From contig NZ_CP031194.1 of the NCBI RefSeq assembly GCF_003344965.1, positions 2,294,001 to 2,358,000 of the forward strand: a stretch of 64,000 nucleotides of DNA. The letters are read 5' to 3'. The notes beneath the pieces were generated by a model. The model ran no database searches and was not told the origin of the DNA. It worked only from the letters and a program-made list of their open reading frames with translations. Below, one piece after another: positions 16,124 to 25,006 of the stretch. Position numbers and translations under genes: made by a program. Position 1 is the stretch's first letter. The number at the start of each line of letters is the position of its first letter. The DNA comes from Streptomyces paludis (GTDB lineage Bacteria; Actinomycetota; Actinomycetes; Streptomycetales; Streptomycetaceae).

Positions 16124-18376
16124 TTATCCTGCCCCGTTCGCCCCGGTTGTGGGAAGTCGTGGTGCGGGAAGTGCTCCGAGCCGATGATCGAGTGCAGTGA
16201 AGCGTCTGCCCGCCGAAACCGTCCGCACCGCCTGCCCTATGGCTTTTCTGGAGCCGACCAGCACGACGAGCTTCTTGGCGCGGGTGACCGCCGTGTAGAG
16301 CAGGTTCCGCTGGAGCATCATCCAGGCGCCGCTGGTGACCGGGATGACCACGGCCGGGTACTCGCTGCCCTGGGAGCGGTGGATCGTCATGGCGTACGCG
16401 TGCGCCAGCTCGTCCAGCTCGTCGAAGTCGTACGGCACCTCCTCGTCCTCGTCCGTCAGGACGGTCAGCCGCTGGTCGTCGAGATTGAGCGCGGTGACGA
16501 CGCCCACCGTGCCGTTGAAGACCCCGTTCTCCCCCTTCTCGTAGTTGTTGCGGATCTGGGTGACCTTGTCGCCGACCCGGAAGACCCGGCCGCCGAGCCG
16601 CTTCTCCGGGAGATCGGGCCGGCCGGGGGTGATGGCCTGCTGAAGCAGTCCGTTCAGCGCGCCGGCGCCGGCCGGGCCGCGGTGCATCGGGGCCAGCACC
16701 TGGACGTCGCGCCGGGGGTCGAGACCGAATTTGGCGGGAATGCGATGGGCCGCGACCTCGACCGTGACCCGTCCGGCGTCCTCCGTCTCGTCCTCCACGA
16801 AGTGGAAGAAGTCCGCGAGCCCCTGGGTGAGCGGCGGCACCCCGGAGTTGATGCGGTGCGCGTTGGTCACCACGCCCGACTGCTGAGCCTGCCGGAAGAT
16901 CCGGGTGAGCCGGACCCGCGGCACCGGGCCGCCCTCGGCGAGCAGATCGCGCAGCACCTCCCCGGCTCCGACCGACGGAAGCTGGTCCACGTCCCCGACC
17001 AGCAGCAGATGCGCGCCCGGCGCCACCGCCTTGACCAGCTTGTTGGCCAGCAGCAGATCGAGCATCGACGCCTCGTCGACCACCACCAGATCGGCGTCCA
17101 GCGGCCGGTCCCGGTCGTACGCGGCGTCCCCGCCGGGGCGCAGCTCCAGCAGCCGGTGGACGGTGGACGCCTCGGCGCCGGTCAGCTCGGACAGCCGCTT
17201 GGCCGCCCGGCCGGTGGGAGCGGCGAGGACGACCTTGGCCTTCTTGGCCCGCGCCAGCTCGACGATCGAGCGGACGGTGAAGGACTTCCCGCAGCCGGGC
17301 CCGCCGGTCAGCACGGCGACCTTCTCCGTGAGCGCGAGCCGGACCGCCTCCCGCTGCTCGGGGGCCAGCTCCGCGCCCGTACGCCCGGCCAGCCACGTCA
17401 GCGCCTTGTCCCAGGCGACGTCCCGGAAGGCCGGCATCCGGTCCTCCCCGGTCCGCAGCAGGCGCAGCACCTGGCCGGAGAGGGACAGCTCGGCGCGGTG
17501 GAACGGCACCAGGTAGACGGCGGTGACCGGCTCGCCGCCGTCCGGCCCCGGCACCTTCTCCTTGACGACTCCCTCGTCCTCGGCCGCCAGCTCGGCGAGG
17601 CACTCGATGATCAGGCCCGTGTCCACCTGGAGCAGCTTGCCGGCGTCCCGGATGAGCTGGTCCTCTGGGAGGAAGCAGTGTCCCTGGTCGGTGGATTGCG
17701 ACAGCGCGTACTGGAGCCCGGCCTTGACCCGCTCCGGGCTGTCGTGCGGGATGCCGACGGCCTGGGCGATCCGGTCCGCGGTGAGGAATCCGATGCCCCA
17801 GACGTCGGCCGCGAGCCGGTAGGGCTCGTTCTTCACGACCGAGATCGAGCCGTCGCCGTACTTCTTGTAGATGCGGACGGCGATGGAGGTGGAGACGCCG
17901 ACTCCCTGGAGGAAGACCATGACCTCCTTGATGGCCTTCTGCTCCTCCCAGGCGGCGGCGATCATCTTCGTCCGCTTGGGGCCGAGGCCGGGCACCTCGA
18001 CGAGCCGCTTCGGCTCCTGCTCGATGATGTCGAGGGTGTCGACGCCGAAGTGGGTGGTGATCCGGTCGGCCATCACCGGGCCGATGCCCTTGATCAGGCC
18101 GGAGCCGAGATAGCGGCGGATGCCCTGGATGGTGGCGGGCAGGACCGTGGTGTAGTTCTCCACCGTGAACTGCTTGCCGTACTGGGAGTGCGAGCCCCAG
18201 CGCCCCTCCATCCGCAGGGACTCGCCCGGCTGCGCGCCGAGCAGGGAGCCGACCACGGTGAGGAGATCGCCCCCGCGGCCGGTGTCGACGCGGGCGACCG
18301 TGTAGCCGTTCTCCTCGTTGGCATACGTGATGCGCTCAAGGACGGCTTCCAGAACGGCCATCGGTGGATTGGACAT
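16124..18376 (-). CDS. recD2: RecD2-type ATP-dependent DNA helicase
   Basis: A 750-residue superfamily 1B 5'-3' helicase of the RecD2 (RecD/TraA) type, which works without RecBC. The N-terminal region (about 1-190) has tandem helix-hairpin-helix motifs (GIGPVMADRI, VPGLGPKRT). Walker A GGPGCGKS is near residue 360, Walker B LVVVDEASM follows, and motif VI appears in the C-terminal AYAMTIHRSQGSEYP and LLYTAVTRAKK segments. Length is usual for RecD2. The role is DNA repair or replication-fork restart by family knowledge. It starts 252 bases from the next gene and looks monocistronic. Confidence 0.92.
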   Translation of the reverse strand: MSNPPMAVLEAVLERITYANEENGYTVARVDTGRGGDLLTVVGSLLGAQPGESLRMEGRWGSHSQYGKQFTVENYTTVLPATIQGIRRYLGSGLIKGIGPVMADRITTHFGVDTLDIIEQEPKRLVEVPGLGPKRTKMIAAAWEEQKAIKEVMVFLQGVGVSTSIAVRIYKKYGDGSISVVKNEPYRLAADVWGIGFLTADRIAQAVGIPHDSPERVKAGLQYALSQSTDQGHCFLPEDQLIRDAGKLLQVDTGLIIECLAELAAEDEGVVKEKVPGPDGGEPVTAVYLVPFHRAELSLSGQVLRLLRTGEDRMPAFRDVAWDKALTWLAGRTGAELAPEQREAVRLALTEKVAVLTGGPGCGKSFTVRSIVELARAKKAKVVLAAPTGRAAKRLSELTGAEASTVHRLLELRPGGDAAYDRDRPLDADLVVVDEASMLDLLLANKLVKAVAPGAHLLLVGDVDQLPSVGAGEVLRDLLAEGGPVPRVRLTRIFRQAQQSGVVTNAHRINSGVPPLTQGLADFFHFVEDETEDAGRVTVEVAAHRIPAKFGLDPRRDVQVLAPMHRGPAGAGALNGLLQQAITPGRPDLPEKRLGGRVFRVGDKVTQIRNNYEKGENGVFNGTVGVVTALNLDDQRLTVLTDEDEEVPYDFDELDELAHAYAMTIHRSQGSEYPAVVIPVTSGAWMMLQRNLLYTAVTRAKKLVVLVGSRKAIGQAVRTVSAGRRFTALDHRLGALPAPRLPTTGANGAG

Positions 18377-18461
18377 GTACCGACGCTACCGCCCGGCTCC
18401 GACAGCGCGGCCGGTCTGTGGACAACCCGCCGCACGACCGCGGCCCGGAGCACTACTACCA

Positions 18462-18488
18462 GGGGCCCGGTCCGTCGGACCGGGCCCC
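18462..18488. terminator. Perfect 12-bp hairpin between recD2 and the isomerase operon
   Basis: The stem 18462-18473 pairs with 18477-18488 around a 3-base loop. It lies downstream of the minus-strand catabolic operon and upstream of recD2, so it probably terminates the operon. Confidence 0.7.
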
Positions 18489-18627
18489 ACGCGCTCCCCC
18501 CTCGAACAGGGACTTCCGATCCCCCCGGATCCAATCCCCCCGAAGGCCCTGTTGACGTATACGACTCACGTCACCCCGGGAGGGTTGCACGGATCCGCAG
18601 AGTTATTTTTTTCCTCGTGACTCACGC

Positions 18628-19464
18628 TCACCAGGTGTGCGTGACATACCGGCGCGTGATCTCGGTGAGGAGTTCCACGCCGTCGCGGGCCCAGAGTTCG
18701 TCGTTGAACAGCTCCACCTCGATGGGGCCGGTGTAGCCCGCCGCGTCCACCCGTTCGCGCCAGGCGCGCATGTCGATGGAGCCGTCGCCGATCTGGCCGC
18801 GGCCGTTCAGCACACCGGCCGGGAGCGGGGTGGTCCAGTCGGCCAGCTGGAAGGTGAAGATCCGCTCCGCCGCGCGCGCGACGGCCGCGGGCGCGCGGTC
18901 GTCCCACCAGATGTGGTACGTGTCCACGGCCACCCCGACCCGGTCGGCGGGGAAGCGCTCCGCCAGGTCGAGGGCCTGGTCGAGGGTGGAGACCACACAG
19001 CGGTCGGACGCGAACATCGGGTGCAGCGGCTCGATCGCCAGCCGGACGCCCCGCTCGGCCGCGTACGGCGCCAGTTCGGCCAGCGCGTCGGCGATGCGTT
19101 CGCGGGCGGCGGGCAGGTCCTTGTCGCCCTCGGGGAGGCCCCCGGAGACCAGCACCAGGGTGTCCGTGCCGAGCGTCGCCGCCTCGTCGATCGCGGCCCG
19201 GTTGTCGGCCAGCGCCTCGGCACGCGCGCGTGCCTCCACCGCGGTGAGGAATCCGCCGCGGCAGAGCGTGGTGACGGCGAGGCCCGCGTCGCGGACGAGC
19301 TTGGCCGCGGCCTCGACGCCGTACGCCCGGACCGGCTCGCGCCAGAGCCCGACGCCCGGGACGCCGAGGCGTACGCATGCCTCGGTCAGCTCGGGCAGCG
19401 ACAGCTGCTTGACCGTCATCTGGTTGATGCTGAACCGGCTCAGACCGGCGGCCGGCGCGGTCAT
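18628..19464 (-). CDS. Sugar phosphate isomerase/epimerase-like TIM-barrel protein
   Basis: A 278-residue xylose-isomerase-like TIM barrel. Candidate metal-binding positions of the fold are visible in order: Glu of LAIEPLHPMF, Asp/His of VAVDTYHIWWD, and Glu of GPIEVELFND. It is the last gene of a three-gene operon; its ATG overlaps the stop of the DUF993 gene as ATGA. Relatives act as epimerases, dehydratases or 3-keto-glycoside lyases, so the activity is not fixed. It probably acts on a product of the upstream oxidoreductase. Confidence 0.8.
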   Translation of the reverse strand: MTAPAAGLSRFSINQMTVKQLSLPELTEACVRLGVPGVGLWREPVRAYGVEAAAKLVRDAGLAVTTLCRGGFLTAVEARARAEALADNRAAIDEAATLGTDTLVLVSGGLPEGDKDLPAARERIADALAELAPYAAERGVRLAIEPLHPMFASDRCVVSTLDQALDLAERFPADRVGVAVDTYHIWWDDRAPAAVARAAERIFTFQLADWTTPLPAGVLNGRGQIGDGSIDMRAWRERVDAAGYTGPIEVELFNDELWARDGVELLTEITRRYVTHTW

Positions 19465-20624
19465 CGGTCCACTCCGTACACGCTGAGCAGAGAGGCCATC
19501 CGGGCCGCGGCCAGCGCCGGGTCGGGGAACAGGCCGAGGCCGTCGGCCAGTTCGTACGCGCGGGCCAGATGCGGCAGGGAGCGGGCCGACTGGAGGCCGC
19601 CGACCATCGTGAAGTGGTCCTGGTGGCCGGCCAGCCAGGCGAGCAGCACCACGCCCGTCTTGTAGAAGCGCGTGGGCGTCTGGAAGAGGTGCCGGGACAG
19701 CTCGACGGTGGGGTCGAGAAGGTCGCGGAAGCCCTGCGTGTCGCCGGTGTCCAGGACCCGTACGGCCTCCGCCGCCAGGGGCGCCAGCGGGTCGAAGATG
19801 CCGAGCAGCGCGTGGCTGAAGCCCTGCTCGTCACCGGCGATCAGCTCGGGGTAGTTGAAGTCGTCGCCGGTGTAGCAGCGCACGCCCTTCGGCAGCCGGC
19901 GGCGCAGCTCGATCTCGCGGTCCGCGTCCAGCAGCGAGATCTTGATGCCGTCGACCTTGTCCGGGTGGTCCGTGATGACCTGGAGGAATGTCTCGGTCGC
20001 CGCGTCGAGGTCGGCGCTGCCCCAGTAGCCGTCCAGCGCCGGGTCGAACATGGGGCCGAGCCAGTGCAGGACGACCGGTTCCGCGGACTGCCGCAGGAGG
20101 TGGGCGTAGACGTCGAGATAGTCGTCCGGGGTCGTCGCGGCGGCGGCGAGCGCGCGCGAGGCCATCAGGATGGCCTGCGAGCCGCTCTCCTCCACGAGGG
20201 CGAGCTGCTCCTCGTAGGCCGCGCGGACCCGGTCCAGGGAGTGCGTCCCCGGCGCCAGCTGGTCGGTGCCCACGCCGCAGGCGATCCGGCCGCCGACGGC
20301 CTTGGCCTCGGCGGCCGAGCGGCGGATCAGCTCGGCGGCGCCCGCCCAGTCCAGTCCCATGCCGCGCTGCGCGGTGTCCATGGCCTCGGCGACCCCGAGC
20401 CCGTGCGACCACAGGTGCCGGCGGAAGGCGAGGGTGGCGTCCCAGTCGACGGCGGCGGGCGCGTCCGGGCTGATGTCGGCGTACGGGTCGGCGACCACAT
20501 GGGCCGCGGAGAAGACCGTACGGGAGGCGAGCGGCGAACCGCCCGCGGCGAACCGGGCCGGCTCGTCGCGGGGTGTGTACGCGCGCGTGCCGCCGTCCGG
20601 GGCGGGGAGGCGAAGCGTGGTCAC
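19461..20624 (-). CDS. DUF993 family protein, probable aldolase-like TIM barrel
   Basis: A 387-residue protein of the DUF993 family, sometimes annotated as dihydrodipicolinate-synthase-like. Recognisable stretches are GMGLDWAGAAELIRRSA, VLHWLGPMFDPALDGYWGS, GIKISLLD and CYTGDDFNYPELI; the lysine of GIKISLL could be a Schiff-base residue if the aldolase similarity holds. The GTG at 20624 overlaps the stop of the oxidoreductase as GTGA, and the gene's own stop overlaps the next ATG. This tight coupling implies that the three proteins act in one pathway. No characterised member is known to me. Confidence 0.75.
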   Translation of the reverse strand: MTTLRLPAPDGGTRAYTPRDEPARFAAGGSPLASRTVFSAAHVVADPYADISPDAPAAVDWDATLAFRRHLWSHGLGVAEAMDTAQRGMGLDWAGAAELIRRSAAEAKAVGGRIACGVGTDQLAPGTHSLDRVRAAYEEQLALVEESGSQAILMASRALAAAATTPDDYLDVYAHLLRQSAEPVVLHWLGPMFDPALDGYWGSADLDAATETFLQVITDHPDKVDGIKISLLDADREIELRRRLPKGVRCYTGDDFNYPELIAGDEQGFSHALLGIFDPLAPLAAEAVRVLDTGDTQGFRDLLDPTVELSRHLFQTPTRFYKTGVVLLAWLAGHQDHFTMVGGLQSARSLPHLARAYELADGLGLFPDPALAAARMASLLSVYGVDR

Positions 20625-21772
20625 AGCGTCAGCTCCGGGATGTCGAAGCGGCGGCCCTCCGCCGAGGAGCGCAGTCCCAGCTCGGCGAGCTGGACCCCGC
20701 GCGCGCCGGCGAGGAGGTCCCACTGGTAGGGCTCGTCGAGCACGACATGGCGCAGGAACAGCTCCCACTGCGCCTTGAAGCCGTTGTCGAACTCGGCGTT
20801 GTCCGGCACCTCCTGCCACTGGTCGCGGAAGGACTCGGTGACGGGCAGGTCGGGGTTCCAGACCGGCTTGGGGGTGGCACTGCGGTGCTGGACGCGGCAG
20901 TTGCGCAGCCCGGCGACGGCGGATCCGTGCGTACCGTCGACCTGGAACTCGACCAGTTCGTCGCGGTTGACACGGACCGCCCAGGAGGAGTTGATCTGGG
21001 CGACGGCGCCGCCCTCCAGCTCGAAGATCCCGTACGCGGCGTCGTCGGCCGTGGCGGCGTACGGCTTGCCCTGCTCGTCCCAGCGCTGCGGGATGTGGGT
21101 CGTGACATGTGCCTGGACGCTCAGGACGCGCCCGAACAGCTCGTGCAGGACGTACTCCCAGTGCGGGAACATGTCGACGACGATGCCGCCGCCGTCCTCC
21201 GCGCGGTAGTTCCAGGAGGGGCGCTGCGCGTCCTGCCAGTCGCCCTCGAAGACCCAGTAGCCGAACTCTCCCCGTACGGAGAGGATGTCGCCGAAGAATC
21301 CGCCGTCGATGAGGCGCTTCAGCTTGAGCAGACCGGGCAGGAAGATCTTGTCCTGGACGACACCGTGCTTGATCCCCGCGGTCCGGGCCAGCCGGGCCAG
21401 TTCGAGGGCGCCTTCGAGGTCGGTCGCGGTCGGCTTCTCCGTATAGATGTGCTTTCCGGCGTCGATCGCCTTCTTGATGGCCTCGACGCGGGCCGAGGTG
21501 ACCTGCGCGTCGAAGTAGATGTCGATGGTGTCGTCGTCGAGGACGGCGTCGAGGTCGGTGGACCATTCGGTCAGACCGTGCCGCTCGGCGATCTCCCTGA
21601 GCGCGTGGTCGCGACGGCCGATGAGGACGGGTTCGGGCCACAGCGTCTCGCCGCCGCCGAGATCGACACCTCCCTGCTCGCGGATCGCGAGGACGGAACG
21701 GAGCAGATGCTGCCGGTACCCCATCCGCCCCGTGACGCCGTTCATGGCGATCCGCACTGTCCTTCGTGTCAC
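20621..21772 (-). CDS. Gfo/Idh/MocA-family sugar oxidoreductase
   Basis: A 383-residue NAD(P)-dependent dehydrogenase. The N-terminal Rossmann segment begins IAMNGVTGRMGYRQHL, and the YTEKPTATDLEGA motif carries the family's EKP lysine near the active site. The GTG at 21772 has GGAGGG six bases upstream. Lead gene of a three-gene operon, divergent from a LacI regulator; an AAGCGCTT operator lies 26 bases upstream of the start. Members oxidise ring hydroxyls of sugars, inositols or glycosides; the substrate is unknown. Confidence 0.88.
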   Translation of the reverse strand: MTRRTVRIAMNGVTGRMGYRQHLLRSVLAIREQGGVDLGGGETLWPEPVLIGRRDHALREIAERHGLTEWSTDLDAVLDDDTIDIYFDAQVTSARVEAIKKAIDAGKHIYTEKPTATDLEGALELARLARTAGIKHGVVQDKIFLPGLLKLKRLIDGGFFGDILSVRGEFGYWVFEGDWQDAQRPSWNYRAEDGGGIVVDMFPHWEYVLHELFGRVLSVQAHVTTHIPQRWDEQGKPYAATADDAAYGIFELEGGAVAQINSSWAVRVNRDELVEFQVDGTHGSAVAGLRNCRVQHRSATPKPVWNPDLPVTESFRDQWQEVPDNAEFDNGFKAQWELFLRHVVLDEPYQWDLLAGARGVQLAELGLRSSAEGRRFDIPELTL

Positions 21773-21794
21773 GAAGTTCCCTCCATACAGCCGT

Positions 21795-21808
21795 AGCAAG
21801 CGCTTTCT
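21795..21808. promoter_or_regulatory. LacI-family operator
   Basis: The perfect octamer palindrome AAGCGCTT (21798-21805) with flanks extending to AGCAAGCGCTTTCT is the classical LacI/GalR half-site pair. It lies between the oxidoreductase operon and the lacI-type gene. Confidence 0.7.
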
Positions 21809-21921
21809 ATTGGGTAAGAAGCTAGCCTGCGACAGCGGCCCGGACAAGTGCCGCGCCCGATCTCTCCCCGATGCCACCCGTAGATCCCACCGGTACACCT
21901 CGGACCCCTCGGAGGAAAACG

Positions 21922-22986
21922 ATGACAGTCACGCTGGCGGATGTGGCGGCCCGCGCCCGGGTCTCACCGGCCACCGTCTCCCGCGTGCTGAACGGCAACT
22001 ATCCGGTCGCCGCGGCCACCCGGGAACGCGTACTGCGGGCGGTGGACGAGCTGGACTATGTGCTGAACGGGCCCGCCAGCTCGCTGGCCGCCGCCACCTC
22101 CGACCTGGTGGGCATCCTCGTCAACGACATCGCCGACCCCTTCTTCGGGATCATGGCCGGGGCCGCGCAGACCGAGATCGGCGGGCAGGAGGGGACAGGG
22201 AGAGCGGGCGGCGAGAAGCTCGCCGTCGTCTGCAACACGGGCGGTTCGCCCGAGCGCGAACTGACGTATCTGACCCTGCTCCAGCGGCAGCGGGCCGCGG
22301 CCGTGATCCTCACCGGCGGAGCGCTCGAAGACCCCGCGCACATCGCCGCGATGACCGCGAAGCTGGCGAAACTCGCCGACGCGGGCACCCGGGTGGTGCT
22401 GTGCGGACGCCCGCCGCTCCAGGGAAGCGACGCGATCGTGGCGGCGCTGGCCTTCGACAACCGGGGCGGCGGGCGGCGGCTGACGGACCATCTGCTCACA
22501 CTGGGACACCGCCGGATCGGCTACGTCGCCGGACCGGTGGAGCGGACGACGACCCGGGACCGGCTGGAGGGACACCGGGCCGCGCTGCGGGACGCGGGAC
22601 TGGACGGCGCGTCGGAGGAGCTGACGGTGCACGGCTCCTACAGCCGCCGCTCCGGGTACGAGGCGACGCTGGAGCTGCTGCGGCGCGCCCCCGACCTGAC
22701 CGCGGTGGTCGCCGCGAACGACACGGTGGCGCTGGGGGCGTGCGCGGCGGTACGGGACCAGGGGCTGCGCATCCCGGCGGACATCTCGGTGGCCGGCTTC
22801 GACGATCTGCCGTTCTCGGTGGACGCGACACCGGCGCTGACGACCGTACGGCTGCCGCTGTTCGAGGCCGGGGCCCGGGCGGGCCGGCTGGCGATGGGGA
22901 CGGAGAGCCCGCCGCCGGGCGGGATCGCCACGATCCCGGCGGAGCTGATGGCGCGGGCGTCGACGGCGCCGCCCCGGACGGGGTGA
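21922..22986 (+). CDS. LacI-family transcriptional regulator
   Basis: A 354-residue LacI regulator. The N-terminal DNA-binding domain TLADVAARARVSPATVSRVLNG and hinge helix are canonical, and the remainder is a periplasmic-binding-like sensor domain. The ATG at 21922 has a GGAGG site. It likely represses the divergent operon through AAGCGCTT and responds to its sugar substrate or product. A small insertion around GGQEGTGRAGGEK (about residues 90-105) is unusual within the sensor fold. Confidence 0.9.
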   Translation: MTVTLADVAARARVSPATVSRVLNGNYPVAAATRERVLRAVDELDYVLNGPASSLAAATSDLVGILVNDIADPFFGIMAGAAQTEIGGQEGTGRAGGEKLAVVCNTGGSPERELTYLTLLQRQRAAAVILTGGALEDPAHIAAMTAKLAKLADAGTRVVLCGRPPLQGSDAIVAALAFDNRGGGRRLTDHLLTLGHRRIGYVAGPVERTTTRDRLEGHRAALRDAGLDGASEELTVHGSYSRRSGYEATLELLRRAPDLTAVVAANDTVALGACAAVRDQGLRIPADISVAGFDDLPFSVDATPALTTVRLPLFEAGARAGRLAMGTESPPPGGIATIPAELMARASTAPPRTG

Positions 22987-23147
22987 GGCGGGGCGCGGGG
23001 ACGGCGGACGCGGGCCGGGAGAGGGCGGACGCGGCCGGGGGCCGGACGTGGGACGGGAGTGGGGGCAGGGGCGCGGCGGTCGGATTTGGCGAGTAGTCGC
23101 CAATGGGTGGACAGGGTCTTGCCGGGTGTCAGAGGTCCGACCTACCG

Positions 23148-23160
23148 TTGACTCAGTCAA
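23148..23160. promoter_or_regulatory. MarR-type operator
   Basis: TTGACTCAGTCAA is a perfect 13-base palindrome 30 bases upstream of the MarR-GNAT gene, suggesting autoregulation. Confidence 0.65.
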
Positions 23161-23190
23161 AGGAAAAATTCGGGGGCACGGGAGTCGGTC

Positions 23191-24159
23191 ATGGCTGTCC
23201 AGGAAATCCGCGCGTTCAACCGCTTCTACACGAATCTCATCGGGGCGCTCGACTACGGCAAGCACCTCTATACGCCGTTCACCCTCACCGAGTCGCGCGT
23301 GCTGTACGAGCTGGCGCACGCCTCGCGTACGGACGCCGCGGATCTGCGGGCCGAGCTGTCGCTCGACGCCGGATATCTGAGCCGGCTGCTGACCAAGTTC
23401 GAGCGGGACGGGCTGGTCGGACGCGCGCCGTCCGAGCAGGACGCGCGGCGCCAGCGGATCACCCTGACACCCCAGGGCCGCGAGGCCGCGGCGCTCCTCG
23501 ACGAGCGGTCGCGGGAGGCCGTGGGCTCGCTGCTCGACCGGGTCGAGCCGGCCCGCAGACCCGAGCTGGCGCGGGCGATGCGGACGGTCCGGGACATACT
23601 CGACCGCACCCCGGGAGCGCGCGAGGACGCGGCGGTGCGCGGCGAGCCGCTGCTGCGCGATTCCGTGCCCGGCGACCTGGGCTGGATCGTGCAGCGCCAC
23701 GGCGCGGTGTACGCGGCGGAGTACGGCTGGAACACCGAGTTCGAGGGGATGGTCGCCCGGATCGTCGCGGACTTCGCGCAGCGCCACGATCCGCGGCGGG
23801 AGCGGGTCTGGATCGCCGAGCTGGACGGCCGGCCGGTGGGTTCGGTGATGTGTGTACGGGACGAGGAGCCCGGCACCGCGAGGCTGCGGCTGCTGCTGGT
23901 CGAGCCCGAGGCCCGGGGGCACGGGCTCGGGGCACGGATGGTCGGGACGGTGGTGGACTTCGCCCGCCGGGCGGGGTACGAGGCGGTGACGCTGTGGACC
24001 AATGACGTCCTGGCCGGTGCGCGTGTTCTCTACGAGCGTGCCGGATTCACGCTCGTCTCGGAGAAACCCCACCACTCGTACGGCGCGGAGCTGATAGGCC
24101 AGGACTGGCGGCTCCCTCTCCGGGAGCCGGCCGTACGCCAGGAAGGAACAGCACCATGA
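23191..24159 (+). CDS. MarR regulator fused to GNAT acetyltransferase
   Basis: A 322-residue two-domain protein. Residues 1-145 form a MarR winged helix (LRAELSLDAGYLSRLLTKFERDGLVGR recognition region), and residues about 150-310 form a GNAT domain with the acetyl-CoA loop in LLLVEPEARGHGLGARMV. Such fusions are known across bacteria as helix-turn-helix/GNAT proteins, with unclear substrates. The stop overlaps the next gene's ATG (ATGA), so regulator and isomerase are translationally coupled. A palindrome just upstream suggests autoregulation. Confidence 0.9.
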   Translation: MAVQEIRAFNRFYTNLIGALDYGKHLYTPFTLTESRVLYELAHASRTDAADLRAELSLDAGYLSRLLTKFERDGLVGRAPSEQDARRQRITLTPQGREAAALLDERSREAVGSLLDRVEPARRPELARAMRTVRDILDRTPGAREDAAVRGEPLLRDSVPGDLGWIVQRHGAVYAAEYGWNTEFEGMVARIVADFAQRHDPRRERVWIAELDGRPVGSVMCVRDEEPGTARLRLLLVEPEARGHGLGARMVGTVVDFARRAGYEAVTLWTNDVLAGARVLYERAGFTLVSEKPHHSYGAELIGQDWRLPLREPAVRQEGTAP

Positions 24160-24947
24160 AGTTCGCCTTCTCCACCCTCGGAGTGCCGGGTCTGCCCATC
24201 CCCGAGGTCGTCGCGCTCGCCGCGGCCAACGGATACCGGGGAGTGGAGCTGCGGGCCCACCCGGAGGAGCCGGTCCACCGGGGCATCGGCCGGCGGGACC
24301 GGGCCGCCGTGGCCGACGAGTTCAAGCGCGCCGGCGTGGAGATCCTGGGGATAGCCGGGTACGCGCGGGTGGCGAGCGCGGAGGCCGACGAGGACCGGGT
24401 GCGGCAGGAGCTGGAGGAGCTGCTGTGGCTCGCGCGGGATCTGGGCGCGCCGTTCGTGCGGGTCTTTCCGGGCGGTGACGACCGTCCGTCGGCGGAGGCC
24501 GACGCGACGGCCGCGCGGCGGCTGGCCACGGCGGCCGAGGTGGCGTCGGACCTCGATGTGCGGATCCTGCTGGAGACGCACGACTCGCACCGTACGGGCA
24601 GGGACGCGGCCCGGGTGGTGGGGCCGGTGGGGCACCAGCGGGTCGGGGTGCTCTGGGATGTGATGCACACCTGGCTGGGCGGTGAGGATCCGGTCACCAC
24701 CCACTCGGTACTCGCCCCGCACCTCGGCTATGTCCAGGTGAAGGACATCGCGTCGGCGCGGGACACGACCCCGCTGGCGCTCGGCGCGGGGGTGCTCCCG
24801 CTGGGTGAGTGCCTCGCGCTGCTCGACCAGGACAGCTGGGTCTGCTGGGAGTACGAGAAGCGCTGGTATCCCCAGGCGGAGGAGCTGCCGAAGCTGCTGG
24901 CGGCGGGCCGGGTGCATCTGGAGGCGCTGGCGGGCGGACACGGCTGA
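24156..24947 (+). CDS. Sugar phosphate isomerase/epimerase-like TIM-barrel protein
   Basis: A 263-residue xylose-isomerase-like barrel, the third in this window. Candidate metal-site segments are the Glu of RGVELRAH, Glu/His of ILLETHDSH, Asp/His of LWDVMHTWLG and a final Glu in CWEYEKRWYP. It has a good GGAAGGA ribosome site and overlaps the MarR-GNAT stop codon. The substrate is unknown; co-translation with an acetyltransferase-regulator is its most informative context. Confidence 0.8.
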   Translation: MKFAFSTLGVPGLPIPEVVALAAANGYRGVELRAHPEEPVHRGIGRRDRAAVADEFKRAGVEILGIAGYARVASAEADEDRVRQELEELLWLARDLGAPFVRVFPGGDDRPSAEADATAARRLATAAEVASDLDVRILLETHDSHRTGRDAARVVGPVGHQRVGVLWDVMHTWLGGEDPVTTHSVLAPHLGYVQVKDIASARDTTPLALGAGVLPLGECLALLDQDSWVCWEYEKRWYPQAEELPKLLAAGRVHLEALAGGHG

Positions 24948-25006
24948 GAGGGGCCGACCCAAGGGGGCCCCGGCCGGGGCGGGCGGGCGGGAAGGGGGCG
25001 GCGGGG

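Noticed and set aside
18377..18627. Possible tRNA near the hairpin downstream of the isomerase operon
   Set aside because: No TTCGAAT-type T-loop, no acceptor stem pairing and no anticodon arm could be built on either strand.
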